A DNA stretch of 64,000 nt from Falsiroseomonas sp. (GCF_030695085.1 NZ_JAUYTS010000083.1:1-64000); one strand, 5' to 3'; positions 17,047 through 26,066 are shown, counted from the first letter of the stretch. Translations and numbers: made by a program. Notes: generated from the sequence alone by a model not told the origin.

Positions 17047-17816
17047 CAGCCACTCCCCTTTGCGGGCAGGGTAAACAACCGCCCCCACCCCCGGCCAGGG
17101 GTTTCCGGAATACCGGCCGCGCCCAGCCCGCCCCAGACGCCCAGCGCCGTGGCATCCAGCAGCGGGATTCCGGTCTCGGCCTCCAGCGCCGCGGCCAGAG
17201 GCGCGCCGGCGCAATTGGTGTTCCACAGGATGATTGCCTGCACCCCCGGCCGCGCCACCTGCCGCGCCAGCGCCGCCACCGCGCCATAACCCACCGAGGC
17301 GAAGGCCAGGTTGTCCGTGATGCCGAGGCTGGCCTCCGCCACCATCTCCACCCCCTCCGCCGCCAGGCCACGGGCGGCGCGCCGGTTGTACTCCGCCGTA
17401 TGCGGCCCGATCAGCGCGACGCGCGTGGCGCCGAGCAGTTCCAGCGCGCGCAGCAAGGCGAGGCCGGAGGTGGTGCAGGGCAGGCCGGTGGCGTCCCGCA
17501 CCCGCCGCACCAGCGCGCGGTCATGCTCCAGCCCGATCACGGCGCCCTTGCTGGCGGACCAGATGATGGCATCCGGCTTCGCATCCGCCAGCAATTCGGC
17601 GGCCTGCATCATCGCATCCCAGTCATAGCTGTCCGGGAAGGGGTCCACGGCGCCGCGCTTGGCGACGCGGGTGAAGATCGGCATCACGCCCGGCAGGTCG
17701 CGCAGCAGCGCCTGGGTGGTGCGCTCCACCACCGTGTTGGCGGAGGGCAGGATGCTGGCCAGCAGGCGGGGTGCCTCGGGCATCAAACGGTCTGGCATCA
17801 GGATTTGGGCGTTCAT
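17046..17816 (-). CDS. Asp/Glu racemase / maleate isomerase-like (AMDase) family protein
   Basis: 256 residues of the superfamily that includes maleate cis-trans isomerase and arylmalonate decarboxylase. Supporting segments are ILPSANTVVE near residue 21, a strand ending IIWSASKGAVIG, TSGLALLRALELLGATRVAL, and LWNTNCAGAPLAAAL, whose Cys matches the second catalytic cysteine. The first cysteine position appears as Ser/Ala (WSASKG), so it may act with a single cysteine, as arylmalonate decarboxylase does. It is first in the racemase/allantoinase/uraH operon and divergent from a Bug receptor gene. A start at Met 17816 is preferred over an in-frame Met 12 codons upstream. Confidence 0.75.
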   Translation of the reverse strand: MNAQILMPDRLMPEAPRLLASILPSANTVVERTTQALLRDLPGVMPIFTRVAKRGAVDPFPDSYDWDAMMQAAELLADAKPDAIIWSASKGAVIGLEHDRALVRRVRDATGLPCTTSGLALLRALELLGATRVALIGPHTAEYNRRAARGLAAEGVEMVAEASLGITDNLAFASVGYGAVAALARQVARPGVQAIILWNTNCAGAPLAAALEAETGIPLLDATALGVWGGLGAAGIPETPGRGWGRLFTLPAKGSG

Positions 17817-17887
17817 GCGGCCAGCCTGCACCGGCATCGCGCGGCACGGCAATTGCGTCGCTGGCGGTCCGATCGAGGATCCTGCCC

Positions 17888-18865
17888 ATGCGCCGACGCC
17901 ATCTGCCCGTTATCGCGGCACTCGCCGCCTTTGCCGCCAGCAATGAATCGCGCGCGCAGCCAGCCTGGCCGGCGCGGCCGATCCGCATCATCGTCACCTT
18001 CCCGCCCGGCGGGTCCTCCGACATCGTCGCCCGTGTGCTGGCGGAGGTGCTGTCCCAGCGCCTGCCGCAGCGCGTGATGGTCGAAAACCGCCCCGGCGCC
18101 GGCGGCACGCTGGGCGCGGCCTATGTCGCGACACAGCCGGCGGATGGGCTGACGCTGCTGCTGTCGAACACCGCGCCGATCGTCACCTCCCCGCCCATAT
18201 ATGCCAATGTGCCCTATGATCCGGTCGCCGGCTTCACCCACATCGCCTATCTCGGCGCGACGCCGCTGGTGATCCTGGTGAACCCGCGCCTGGTGCCGGC
18301 GACGGACCTCGCCGGGCTGGTCGCCTGGATGAAGGCGCAGCCGGCGCCGCCCGCCTATGGCAGCTCCGGCGCCGGCTCCGTCGCCCATATCTTCGGCGAG
18401 GCTTTCTCAAGCCGCACCGGCGCGGCGTTGACGCATGTGCCGTATCGCGGCAGCGCACCCATGCAGGCGGATCTGCTCGGCGGCGCCATTCCGCTGTCCT
18501 TCGACACGCTGCCGCAGAATGTCGAGAACATCCGCGCCGGACGCCTGCGCCCCATCGCCATCACCGCCCCCACACGGCAGCAGATGGCGCCGGAGGTGCC
18601 GACCACGGCGGAGGCCGGCTTCCCTGGCCTGCTGGCGGAGAACTGGCTCGGCCTCGCCGGCCCGCCCGGCCTGCCTGCGCCCATCGTCGCCACGCTGCAC
18701 CGGGAGGTGGCGGCCGCGCTCGATGCGCCGATGATGAAGACCCGTATCCTGGAACACGGCATCGCGGTGCGGCCGATGACCCAGCCGGAATTCACGGGCT
18801 TCGTCGCGGATCAGGTGCGCGTGGTCGGCGGCGCGGTGAAGGCGCTGGGCCTCACCGCGCAATGA
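17888..18865 (+). CDS. Bug-family (TctC-like) periplasmic binding receptor
   Basis: 325 residues with a basic, hydrophobic N-terminal signal (MRRRHLPVIAALAAFAAS). The Bug signatures are WPARPIRIIVTFPPGGSSD, ENRPGAGGTLGAA and YGSSGAGSVAHIFGEAF. It is divergent (71-base gap) from the ureide operon and overlaps a BMP-family gene by ATGA at its 3' end. The arrangement suggests a receptor for a ureide, hydantoin or related carboxylate. That is inference from position; no membrane transporter genes follow. Confidence 0.9.
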   Translation: MRRRHLPVIAALAAFAASNESRAQPAWPARPIRIIVTFPPGGSSDIVARVLAEVLSQRLPQRVMVENRPGAGGTLGAAYVATQPADGLTLLLSNTAPIVTSPPIYANVPYDPVAGFTHIAYLGATPLVILVNPRLVPATDLAGLVAWMKAQPAPPAYGSSGAGSVAHIFGEAFSSRTGAALTHVPYRGSAPMQADLLGGAIPLSFDTLPQNVENIRAGRLRPIAITAPTRQQMAPEVPTTAEAGFPGLLAENWLGLAGPPGLPAPIVATLHREVAAALDAPMMKTRILEHGIAVRPMTQPEFTGFVADQVRVVGGAVKALGLTAQ

Positions 18866-19779
18866 GCAGCCTGCCCCGGGTTGTCGCCGTGCTGTTCGGG
18901 CGGCCGGGCACGGACCCGCTGGAGATCGGTGCCTTCAACGCCGCGGGCGTGCAGGGCCTTTCCCGCGCCGCCGCCCTGCCGGTGCGGCTGGAGACGATGT
19001 GGGAGCCGAATCCCGCCCGCCGCACCGTGACCATCGAGGCCGCGGCGGCGCGGGCGGATCTGGTGGTGGCGCATGGCGGGCAGGGGGAGGCGGCGGTGGC
19101 CGCCGTGGCACCGGCCTTCCCGGATGTCGCCTTCGCCGTGACCCAGGGCCGCATCACCGGCCCGAACATCGCGGGATTCGAGGTGCTGCAGGAGCAATCG
19201 GCCTTCCTCGCCGGGGCGCTGGCCGGCTGGTGGATCGCCCCTGGCGGGATCGCCGCGCATCTGTCGGGCGAGCCGGTTCCACCCGGCCTGCGCGGGCGCG
19301 CCGGCTTCGCCGCGGGCCTCGCTCATGCCAACCCTGATGCGCGGCTGCTGAGTGGCTTCTGCGGCAACCAGCACGACCCGGACCTCGCGGCGCGCTGGAT
19401 CGCAGGCCAGGCGGCGGCGGGCGCCACGCTGAACTTCGCCATGCTGGATGGTGGCCGCGCCGGGGCGATCGCGGCCTGCAAGGCAGCGGGCATGCGCGCC
19501 ATCGGCAATGTGCGCGACTGGACGGTGGAGGATACGGTGTTCCTCGCCTCCGCCATCGCCGATAATGGCGTGGCGATGCAGGCGGCGATCGAGGCCTTCC
19601 TGGCCGGCGATTTCACCGATCGCCGCATCGGGCTGGAGGCGCCGGAGGCGGTGCGGCTTGCGCTGGCGGCCGATGTGCCGGCCGGGCTCGCCGCACGCCT
19701 GGATGCGCTGCGCGCGGCGGTGCTGGAGGGTGCGGTCAGGGTGCCGGAGGCGTGGCAGGGGGCGGAGTGGGCGCCGTAA
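18862..19779 (+). CDS. BMP/PnrA-family ligand-binding protein without signal peptide
   Basis: 305 residues matching the basic membrane protein/Med family of nucleoside-binding periplasmic proteins: VVAHGGQGEAAVAAVAPAFPDVAFAV, GFEVLQEQSAFLAGALAGW and the following purine-nucleoside-binding fold. These proteins normally carry lipoprotein or Sec signals. Here the coding region starts MSSLPRVVAVLFG and goes straight into the first beta strand. The ATG overlaps the Bug gene stop (ATGA), so the start is well fixed and the protein should stay in the cytoplasm. A role as cytoplasmic ligand carrier, sensor or enzyme is possible. The 3' end overlaps the mscL gene by 44 bases. Confidence 0.75.
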   Translation: MSSLPRVVAVLFGRPGTDPLEIGAFNAAGVQGLSRAAALPVRLETMWEPNPARRTVTIEAAAARADLVVAHGGQGEAAVAAVAPAFPDVAFAVTQGRITGPNIAGFEVLQEQSAFLAGALAGWWIAPGGIAAHLSGEPVPPGLRGRAGFAAGLAHANPDARLLSGFCGNQHDPDLAARWIAGQAAAGATLNFAMLDGGRAGAIAACKAAGMRAIGNVRDWTVEDTVFLASAIADNGVAMQAAIEAFLAGDFTDRRIGLEAPEAVRLALAADVPAGLAARLDALRAAVLEGAVRVPEAWQGAEWAP

Positions 19780-20221
19780 GGGGCGGCCTGGCCTTCAGCT
19801 CCGCCAGGATATCCGCCAGCAACCGGTCGGTGGAACTCGGCCCCTTCACCGCCTCCTGCCGCACACGCAGCCGGGTCAGCGCCTTCAGCAGCCAGAAGAT
19901 CGCCATCGCCACGATCAGGAACTTGATGATGGCGTTGATGAAGCGGCCCACCGCCAGCACGGCCGCACCACCTTCGCGCGTCGCTTCCAGCGTGGTCTGG
20001 CGTTCGCCGCTGAGCACCAGGAAGACGTTGGAGAAGTCGATCCCGCCGATCATCAGGCCGATGAGGGGATTGATCAGATCCTCCACCAGGCTGCCGACGA
20101 TGGCGGTGAAGGCCGCACCGATGACGATGCCGACGGCCAGGTCCACCACGCTGCCGCGCATGATGAAGGCCTTGAACTCCGCCAGCCAGGCCGGTTCGTT
20201 GATGGTGATCGGGGGTCTCAT
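19736..20221 (-). CDS. mscL: Large-conductance mechanosensitive channel MscL
   Basis: 161 residues. It has the N-terminal amphipathic helix followed by EFKAFIMRGSVVDLAVGIVIG (TM1 and gate), a periplasmic loop and FLIVAMAIFWLLKAL (TM2), then a charged C-terminal helix and a Pro-rich tail. This is the classical homopentameric osmotic safety valve of the inner membrane. The ribosome-binding site AGGAG lies 7 bases before the ATG at 20221, which excludes the longer reading. The last 44 bases overlap the 3' end of the converging BMP-family gene, and they encode the low-complexity tail. Confidence 0.95.
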   Translation of the reverse strand: MRPPITINEPAWLAEFKAFIMRGSVVDLAVGIVIGAAFTAIVGSLVEDLINPLIGLMIGGIDFSNVFLVLSGERQTTLEATREGGAAVLAVGRFINAIIKFLIVAMAIFWLLKALTRLRVRQEAVKGPSSTDRLLADILAELKARPPLTAPTPPPATPPAP

Positions 20222-20276
20222 GGGCAGCTCCTGAAGGGGGCGGCAGGGTGCGTTGCCACACGCCGCCGCGCCACGC

Positions 20277-20304
20277 AAAAAGCCGCGCCTGCCCCGGTCA
20301 GGCG
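20277..20304 (-). terminator. Candidate intrinsic terminator after the M20 gene
   Basis: Inverted repeat CGCCTG/CAGGCG (20286-20291 with 20299-20304) spans the M20 stop codon. On the minus strand it is followed after a few bases by five T (20281-20277). Stem is short and the T-run slightly displaced, so this is a modest candidate. Confidence 0.4.
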
Positions 20305-21593
20305 GCGCCGCACCAGCCGGTGATCAGCGCCGCCACCACGGCGACCCCGCGACGGTAATCCGCCACATCCACCCATTCGTCGCGCCCGCCATTCTGCGTC
20401 AGGTCGCCACAGAGCGGGCCGAGGCCGACGCAGGGAATGCCCGACTGCACCATCGGGTTGCGGATATCTGACGAGGTGTGCATCGGGTTGATCTCCGGCA
20501 GCGTGCCGGTGCCACGGCGCACCGCCTCGCTCGTCTCGATCCACAGCGGGTGGTCGAGCGGCACCTCGGCGCCGGTGACGCCGGACAGGAAGCTGGTTTC
20601 CAGCATCAGGTCCGCATCGGCGGCCACCGCCTCGGCCAGCGCGGCCTCCACCTCCGCCTGCACATCGGCCAGCTTCTCACCAGGCGGGAAGGACAGGGCG
20701 CAGGAGATTTGCACGGCCGGCGGCACGCGCGCGGCGCGGCCATCGCCGAGTGTCTTGAAGTCGCCGACCAGCAGGTTGGTACTGCGCCCGACCGCGGCAT
20801 CCAGCGCCGGGTGATGCACCCGCGCGCCGCGCTTCGCATCGAGCGCCTTCAGGGCCGCGAGCACCGACGTGGCCTTGTCGATCGGGTTGATCGCGGTGTG
20901 GGCGAAGGCGGCGTGGCCCGGCTCCTGCGTCGCCGGCAGGCGGCCTTTCACCACGATGCGGAACACGAGCTGGCCGGAGGCGAGCGCCTTCACCTCCCGC
21001 ATCCCGATGCCCGATTCGGCCGGGTGCAGATATACTGCGGCATCCGCGGTGATGCCGCTGGCGAGCAGCGCATGCACGCCGCGCGCGTGGCGCTTCGAGG
21101 GTGTGGAGGTCAGGATGACATCACCCTTCGGCGTCAGCCCGGCGGCACGCACGGCGCGCAGCGCCTCCACCATCGTGGCGACGCCCGCCAGGTCATCGGC
21201 CACGCCCCAGCCATGGATGCGGCCATTGTCGATCTCGCCGGCCATCGGGTCGTGCAGCCAGCCATGGTTGGGCTGGAAGGCCTCGCCATCCGGATGGGCG
21301 AAGAAGATCACGCTGCGGCCGCCGCCGCTGCCGGGGAAGCGGGCGATGACGGCGGCGCGTTCCTCCGTCGCCATGGCGGTCTCGCTGGCGAATTCCTCCC
21401 GCAGCACGATGCTGGCGGGATGGTACCGGCGGGTCTCCACGATGCAGCCGAGATCCTCGAAGGCCGAGGCGACGCGGGCCTGCACCGCTTCCTCCCCGCC
21501 CGCCTGAAGCCGGATGAGGTCGCGCAGGAAGACCACGGCTGCCTCACCCCCTGCTTCGGCTGCCTGGTCCACACGTGTCGCGATATCGGTCAT
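20298..21593 (-). CDS. M20 family metallopeptidase-like protein, atypical active site
   Basis: 431 residues with the two-domain M20 layout. First-metal ligands appear in FFAHPDGE (His100, Asp102) and GWGVADDLAG (Asp133), and the late His in NPMHTSSD. The hallmark Glu-Glu that supplies the general base, expected shortly after residue 160, is absent: the segment reads TPSKRHARGV. Either the enzyme uses another mechanism or it no longer hydrolyses peptides. Some M20 relatives act on carbamoyl or acylamino compounds, which would fit a region rich in amino-acid derivative uptake. The gene sits downstream of a family 5 binding protein on the same strand. Confidence 0.8.
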   Translation of the reverse strand: MTDIATRVDQAAEAGGEAAVVFLRDLIRLQAGGEEAVQARVASAFEDLGCIVETRRYHPASIVLREEFASETAMATEERAAVIARFPGSGGGRSVIFFAHPDGEAFQPNHGWLHDPMAGEIDNGRIHGWGVADDLAGVATMVEALRAVRAAGLTPKGDVILTSTPSKRHARGVHALLASGITADAAVYLHPAESGIGMREVKALASGQLVFRIVVKGRLPATQEPGHAAFAHTAINPIDKATSVLAALKALDAKRGARVHHPALDAAVGRSTNLLVGDFKTLGDGRAARVPPAVQISCALSFPPGEKLADVQAEVEAALAEAVAADADLMLETSFLSGVTGAEVPLDHPLWIETSEAVRRGTGTLPEINPMHTSSDIRNPMVQSGIPCVGLGPLCGDLTQNGGRDEWVDVADYRRGVAVVAALITGWCGAA

Positions 21594-21605
21594 GGAGTCG
21601 CCCTG

Positions 21606-21650
21606 GGTTGCGGGGGCACGACCTTAGCGAAGGTGGTGGGCGGGGCAACC
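21606..21650. repeat. Nested inverted repeat between binding-protein and M20 genes
   Basis: GGTTGC (21606-21611) pairs with GCAACC (21645-21650). Inside it ACCTT (21621-21625) pairs with AAGGT (21630-21634) around AGCG. It lies in the 66-base gap between the stop of the upstream gene and the M20 start. No T-run follows. It may be an mRNA processing or stabilising structure. Confidence 0.3.
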
Positions 21651-21659
21651 GGGGCCCTC

Positions 21660-23180
21660 TCATTCCAGGCGCGTGGCCGCGGTGATCGCCGGACCCAGGT
21701 TCAGCGCTCCCTCCAGCCGGTAGCCGAGGTTCAGGCCGCTGCGGCGCACCCAGACCTGCTTCAGGTCGAACAGCGGCAGGCTGCAGCCGGCCTCCATCAC
21801 CTTGCGCTGCGCGGTCGCCCACAGCGCCATCTGCTTCGCCTCATCCGGCTCCGCCCGCGCCGCGTCGATCTCGGCATCCGCCGCGCTGCAATGGGCGAAG
21901 TTCAGCGACATGGTCGGCTGCCCGGGCGCGCTGCGCGAATGGTAGAACTGGCTCAGATAGCTGTCCGCCACCGGGTAGCGCGCGGCGCCGTAGAAGGTCA
22001 GCTGCGACAGGTCCTGCCGGATGCGGGCGTGGTAGGTGGCGTGTTCCACCACATCCATGTCGAGCCGGATATTGGCGCGCCGCAGCTGTGCCTGGATCAC
22101 CTCCATGATCGGCTGCTGCGCGGAGTTGGAGGAGACGACGGCGCGGATGGTCACGCCATCCGGGTGCCCGGCTTCCGCCAGCAAGGCGCGGGCGCGGGCG
22201 ATGTCGTGCGGGAAGCGCGGCACATCCTCCGTCGCGCCGAGGTAGCCGGGCGGCACCGGGCTGGCCCAGGGGGTCGCGACATCCAGCCCGACGAAGCGCG
22301 CGATGCCTTGCGTGTCGATCGCGTGCTGCACCGCACGGCGCACCCGCACATCATTCAACGGCGCGCTGCGGCTGCTGATCAGCAGGGTGCGGAATTCACC
22401 GGGGGAGAAGACCTCCACCACCGTATTCGGATGCGCCTTCATCCGTGCCACCCATCGCTGTTCGCGCCGGCCGATGAACAGGTCCAGCTCCCCGGCCGTA
22501 TAGGCCAGTTCCCGCGTCGCGTCGGAGGTGATGAAGCGCAGGTCGATCTCACGGATCGCCGGGCGGCCGCGCCAATGATCGTCGAAGGCCAGCATCCGCG
22601 CGGCACCGCCACCGGCGCGGTCCAGGCGGAACGGCCCGGTGCCGGGCGGCTGCCCGCCGGCATCGGCGCGGCGGGAGACGATCATGCCGCCATGGTAGTT
22701 GGCGAACAGCCCGAGCGCGCCGGCCACCGCCTCATTCAACGTGACGCGCACCGTCATCGGGTCCACCACCTCCACCGCCGTCATAGGCGCGTAGCTGCTG
22801 GCGAAGGCGCTGCGGGCGCTGTCCGCGGCGCGGCGCAGGGAGAAGACCACATCCTCGGCTTCCAGCGGGCTGCCATCATGGAAGCGCACGCCGGGCCGCA
22901 GGTGGAAGGTGTAGGTCAGGCCATCGGCGCTGCGGGTGAAGCGCTCCGCCAGATCCGGCTCCAGCTTCGCCGGGTCGGCGGAGCCGGGCGGGAAGCGTAC
23001 CAGCCCGTCATAGGCCCAGGCGAGCGGCGCCTTGTCCTGCGTCGCGCTGGCCCGGTGCGGGTCCGTGGTGCCCATATCCTGTGCGATGAGCCCGACCCGC
23101 AGGGTCTGCGCCTGCCCGGCCGGGGGCAAGGTGAGCGGCAGCGCAAGCGCCAGGGCAACGGCCAGCAGCGTGCTTCGCAT
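21660..23180 (-). CDS. ABC transporter substrate-binding protein, family 5 (peptide/opine type)
   Basis: 506 residues with a signal peptide (MRSTLLAVALALALPLTL onwards). Family 5 hallmarks include LEPDLAERFTRSADGLTYTF near residue 68, GVRFHDGSPLEAEDVVFSLRR and the conserved DVRVRRAVQHAID near 280. It binds peptides, opines, glutathione-like compounds or other oligomers in the periplasm. It is divergent from the first flavin-dehydrogenase module at 23247, with 66 bases between. It has no permease genes on its own strand, so it may share the Dpp-type permease encoded at 33284-36071. Confidence 0.9.
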   Translation of the reverse strand: MRSTLLAVALALALPLTLPPAGQAQTLRVGLIAQDMGTTDPHRASATQDKAPLAWAYDGLVRFPPGSADPAKLEPDLAERFTRSADGLTYTFHLRPGVRFHDGSPLEAEDVVFSLRRAADSARSAFASSYAPMTAVEVVDPMTVRVTLNEAVAGALGLFANYHGGMIVSRRADAGGQPPGTGPFRLDRAGGGAARMLAFDDHWRGRPAIREIDLRFITSDATRELAYTAGELDLFIGRREQRWVARMKAHPNTVVEVFSPGEFRTLLISSRSAPLNDVRVRRAVQHAIDTQGIARFVGLDVATPWASPVPPGYLGATEDVPRFPHDIARARALLAEAGHPDGVTIRAVVSSNSAQQPIMEVIQAQLRRANIRLDMDVVEHATYHARIRQDLSQLTFYGAARYPVADSYLSQFYHSRSAPGQPTMSLNFAHCSAADAEIDAARAEPDEAKQMALWATAQRKVMEAGCSLPLFDLKQVWVRRSGLNLGYRLEGALNLGPAITAATRLE

Positions 23181-23246
23181 GTGTTCTGTCCTTCCGAGAG
23201 CCTTCCCGGCTTGCAGGATGGGCCGGGCCGCGCCACCCTCGCAAGC

Positions 23247-24383
23247 ATGTCTTCCCCTGATATGTTTGACGTGGCGATCATCGGCGGCGGCATGGTGGGC
23301 TCGGCCATCGGCTTCGGCTGTGCCGAACGTGGCGCGCGGGTCGCCATACTGGATGAGGGCGATGTCGCGCTGCGCGCGGCGCGCGGCAATTTCGGGCTGG
23401 TCTGGTCGCAATCCAAGGGCGATGGCATGCCGGCCTATGCCGCCTGGACGCGGCAGAGCGTGGGGCTGTGGCCCGTGCTGGCGGAACGCGCCTCGGTTCT
23501 GGCGGGGCGGGACGTGCAGTATCGCGCGGTGGGCGGGCTGACCTTCTGCCTGGATGAGGGTGAATTCGCGGCGCGCAGCCTGTTCGTGCAGCGCATGCAC
23601 AACCAGGGCCAGGAAGGCCTGCGGATGCTGGACCGGCGCGAACTGGCCGAGCTGATGCCCGGCTGCCCGCTGGGGCCGGAGGTGCTTGGCGCCAGCTTCC
23701 AGCCCGCCGATGGCCATGTCGATCCGCTGACCCTGCTGCGCGGGTTGCAGGCCGGCATGCGGGCCGCCGGCGGCACCCATCTGCCCGGCGCGGCGGTGCA
23801 GGCGGTGGAGCCTGTGGCCGGTGGCTACCGCATCACCCGCGCCGATGGCAGCGAGGTCTGCGCCACGCGCATCGTGGTGGCCGCCGGGGTGAAGACCACG
23901 CCGATCGCGGCGCTGATCGGCCTCGACGTGCCGGTGCGGCCGGTGCGCGGGCAGAATATCGTCACCGAACGCCTGGCGCCGATCCTGCCGCTGCCCGCCA
24001 GCGCCATCCGCCAGACCGGCGACGGCACGGTGCAGATCGGCGTGACCAGCGAGGATGACGGCAGCTTCGAGACGGCGACGACCACCGCCGCCCTGGCCCG
24101 CATGGCGGCCCGCGCGCTGCGGGTGCTGCCGGTGCTCGGCCAGGCGCGGATGGTGCGGGGCTGGGCGGCGCTGCGGCCGATGACGCCGGATGGCTTTCCC
24201 GCCTATGCCGAAAGCCCCACCCATCCCGGCTGCTTCGTCGCCACCTGCCATTCCGGCGTCACGCTCGCCGCCGTGCATGCCGGACCGCTGGCGGAGGCGA
24301 TCCTGACCGGCGCGCTGCCGGACCATGCGCGCGACCTGCACCCGGACCGCTTCCTTGGGATGACCCATGTTTCGTCGCACTGA
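23247..24383 (+). CDS. DadA-like FAD-dependent amino-acid oxidoreductase
   Basis: 378-residue D-amino-acid oxidase/DadA-family protein. The N-terminal dinucleotide-binding motif IIGGGMVGSA (glycines at 13-18) and the C-terminal GWAALRPMTPDGFPAYAES, where FAD and substrate are held, are both present. It probably oxidises a D-amino acid or N-alkylated amino acid, passing electrons to the adjacent iron-sulfur/FAD subunits. An ATG five codons downstream (23262) is an alternative start. It overlaps the next gene by 17 bases and opens the first dehydrogenase module. Confidence 0.87.
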   Translation: MSSPDMFDVAIIGGGMVGSAIGFGCAERGARVAILDEGDVALRAARGNFGLVWSQSKGDGMPAYAAWTRQSVGLWPVLAERASVLAGRDVQYRAVGGLTFCLDEGEFAARSLFVQRMHNQGQEGLRMLDRRELAELMPGCPLGPEVLGASFQPADGHVDPLTLLRGLQAGMRAAGGTHLPGAAVQAVEPVAGGYRITRADGSEVCATRIVVAAGVKTTPIAALIGLDVPVRPVRGQNIVTERLAPILPLPASAIRQTGDGTVQIGVTSEDDGSFETATTTAALARMAARALRVLPVLGQARMVRGWAALRPMTPDGFPAYAESPTHPGCFVATCHSGVTLAAVHAGPLAEAILTGALPDHARDLHPDRFLGMTHVSSH

Positions 24384-24663
24384 ACCCACCGACTGCACCA
24401 TCGTCTGGGAGGGGCGTGACCTGCCGGCCCGCGAAGGGGAGAGCCTGGCCGTGGCCTTGCTCGCCGCCGGCATCACCAGCTTCCGGGAGACGCCGGTGAC
24501 GGGTGCGGCGCGCGGCCCGCTTTGCCTGATGGGCGCCTGCTTCGACTGCCTGGTGGAGGTGGCGGGCGTGCAGAACATGCAGGCCTGCCTGGTGCCGGTG
24601 ACGCCTGGACTGGTCGCCGGAATTCAGCACGGCGCCCGCAGCTTCGAGGAAGATGCGGCATGA
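24367..24663 (+). CDS. 2Fe-2S small subunit of opine/HcnA-type dehydrogenase
   Basis: 98 residues. Cys53-x4-Cys58-x2-Cys61 followed by Cys74 is a plant-ferredoxin-type 2Fe-2S pattern, in the short form found in HcnA and in the gamma subunits of opine and D-amino-acid dehydrogenase complexes. The family relays electrons between FAD subunits. The gene starts inside the 3' end of the oxidase gene (17-base overlap) and ends with an ATGA overlap with the large FAD subunit, so the three are tightly coupled. Confidence 0.88.
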   Translation: MFRRTEPTDCTIVWEGRDLPAREGESLAVALLAAGITSFRETPVTGAARGPLCLMGACFDCLVEVAGVQNMQACLVPVTPGLVAGIQHGARSFEEDAA

Positions 24664-26066
24664 GCGTCGCCGACGAATGGACCGCCGGGCGGGAGGCGGT
24701 GGCGCCGGTGGCGGAGACGGTGGATCTGCTGGTGCTCGGCGCCGGCCCGGCCGGCATGGCGGCCGCGACCGAGGCGCGCGCGCATGGCATGCGGGTGCTG
24801 GTGCTGGATGAGAATGGCGCGCCGGGCGGGCAGGTGCATCGCGCGGTCGAGGCGCGTCTGGCCAAGGGCGCCGTTTCTGACGGCCAGGACAAGGACGGCG
24901 CCAAGCTGGCGGCGGCATTCCGGGCTTCCGGCGCGCAGTACCGGCCCGGCGCCACCCTCTGGGCGGTGGAACCGGGCGGCAAGGTTTTCTGGTCCGAGAG
25001 CGGTGCTGCGCGCAGCATCCAGGCGGAGCGGCTGATCCTGGCCGCCGGTGCCACGGAGCGGCCGCTGCCGATCCCCGGCTGGACCCTGCCGGGGGTGATG
25101 AGCGTCGGCGCCGCGCAGATCGCGTTGAAGACGGCGGGGCTGGTGCCGGAGGGGAATGTCTGGCTGGCCGGGCAGGGGCCGCTGCTGTGGCTCTATGCGG
25201 TGCAGGCGCTGGCCAAGGGCGGGAAGATCGCCGGCATCATCGACCTGTCGCCGCCGGGCGGGTTCTCGCGGGCGCGGCCGCACCTGCTGCGCGCGTTGAA
25301 GGCGCCGGAATATCTTTTGCGCGGCCTGGTCTGGCAGCAGCGGGTGAAGCGCGCGACGCGGGTGATCCAGGCGCGGGAGCTGCGCGCGGAAGGCGAGGGG
25401 CAGCTCGCACGCATGCTGGTGGATGGCGTCGCCCACCCGGCCGATCTGCTGCTGCTGCATGATGGCGTGGTGCCGAATACGCAGGTCACGCGGGCCATCG
25501 CCGGGCTGACGCATGGCTGGGACCCGGTGCAGCGCTGCTGGCGGCCGGCGCTGGACCTCTGGGGCAACACCGCGGTGGCCGGCGTGATGGTGGCGGGCGA
25601 TTCGGGCGGCATCGGCGGCGCCCGCGCCGCGGCGCTGTCCGGCCGCATCGCGGCGCTGGAGGCGGCGCGCGCGCTTGGCCGCATCACGACCGATGAACGC
25701 GACGGCCGTGCTGGTCCGCTGCGCCTGCTGCGCGACCGCCAGCTCGCCCCGCGGCCGTTTCTCGACGCCATGTTCCCGCCGCTGCCGGAAGCCGCCATCC
25801 CGGATGAGACCATCCTGTGCCGCTGCGAGGAGGTGACGGCCGGGCGGGTGCGGCAGGCGGTCGGGCTGGGCTGCCTCGGCGCCAACCAGACCAAGGCCTT
25901 CACCCGCGCCGGCATGGGGCCGTGCCAGGGGCGCATCTGCGGGCCGGCGGTGCATGGCGTGATCGCCGCCGCGCGTGGCGTGCCGGGGGGCGAGGTGGAC
26001 CCGTTCCGCACCCGCTTCCCGACCAAGCCGCTGACGCTCGGCGAATTGGCGGCGCTGGCGGGATGA
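24660..26066 (+). CDS. FAD/NAD(P)-binding large subunit with C-terminal four-Cys domain (HcnB/opine-oxidase A type)
   Basis: 468 residues. The FAD-binding motif [18 protein letters not shown] (glycines at 27-32) opens a pyridine-nucleotide-disulfide reductase fold; a second nucleotide-binding region lies near [16 protein letters not shown]. The C-terminal BFD-like domain has Cys387-x-Cys389, Cys422 and Cys427 for an iron-sulfur cluster. This layout is that of HcnB and of the alpha subunit of opine oxidases. With the 2Fe-2S subunit and a DadA-type partner it should form a membrane-associated dehydrogenase complex. ATGA overlap fixes the start. Confidence 0.88.
   Translation: MSVADEWTAGREAVAPVAETVDLLVLGAGPAGMAAATEARAHGMRVLVLDENGAPGGQVHRAVEARLAKGAVSDGQDKDGAKLAAAFRASGAQYRPGATLWAVEPGGKVFWSESGAARSIQAERLILAAGATERPLPIPGWTLPGVMSVGAAQIALKTAGLVPEGNVWLAGQGPLLWLYAVQALAKGGKIAGIIDLSPPGGFSRARPHLLRALKAPEYLLRGLVWQQRVKRATRVIQARELRAEGEGQLARMLVDGVAHPADLLLLHDGVVPNTQVTRAIAGLTHGWDPVQRCWRPALDLWGNTAVAGVMVAGDSGGIGGARAAALSGRIAALEAARALGRITTDERDGRAGPLRLLRDRQLAPRPFLDAMFPPLPEAAIPDETILCRCEEVTAGRVRQAVGLGCLGANQTKAFTRAGMGPCQGRICGPAVHGVIAAARGVPGGEVDPFRTRFPTKPLTLGELAALAG

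Noticed and set aside
20478..23246. Very long open frames opposite or out of frame to known genes, for example across the M20 and binding-protein genes
   Set aside because: They lie antisense to genes with clear family motifs, have low-complexity Arg/Gly/His-rich translations and match no family. High GC content makes such shadow frames common.
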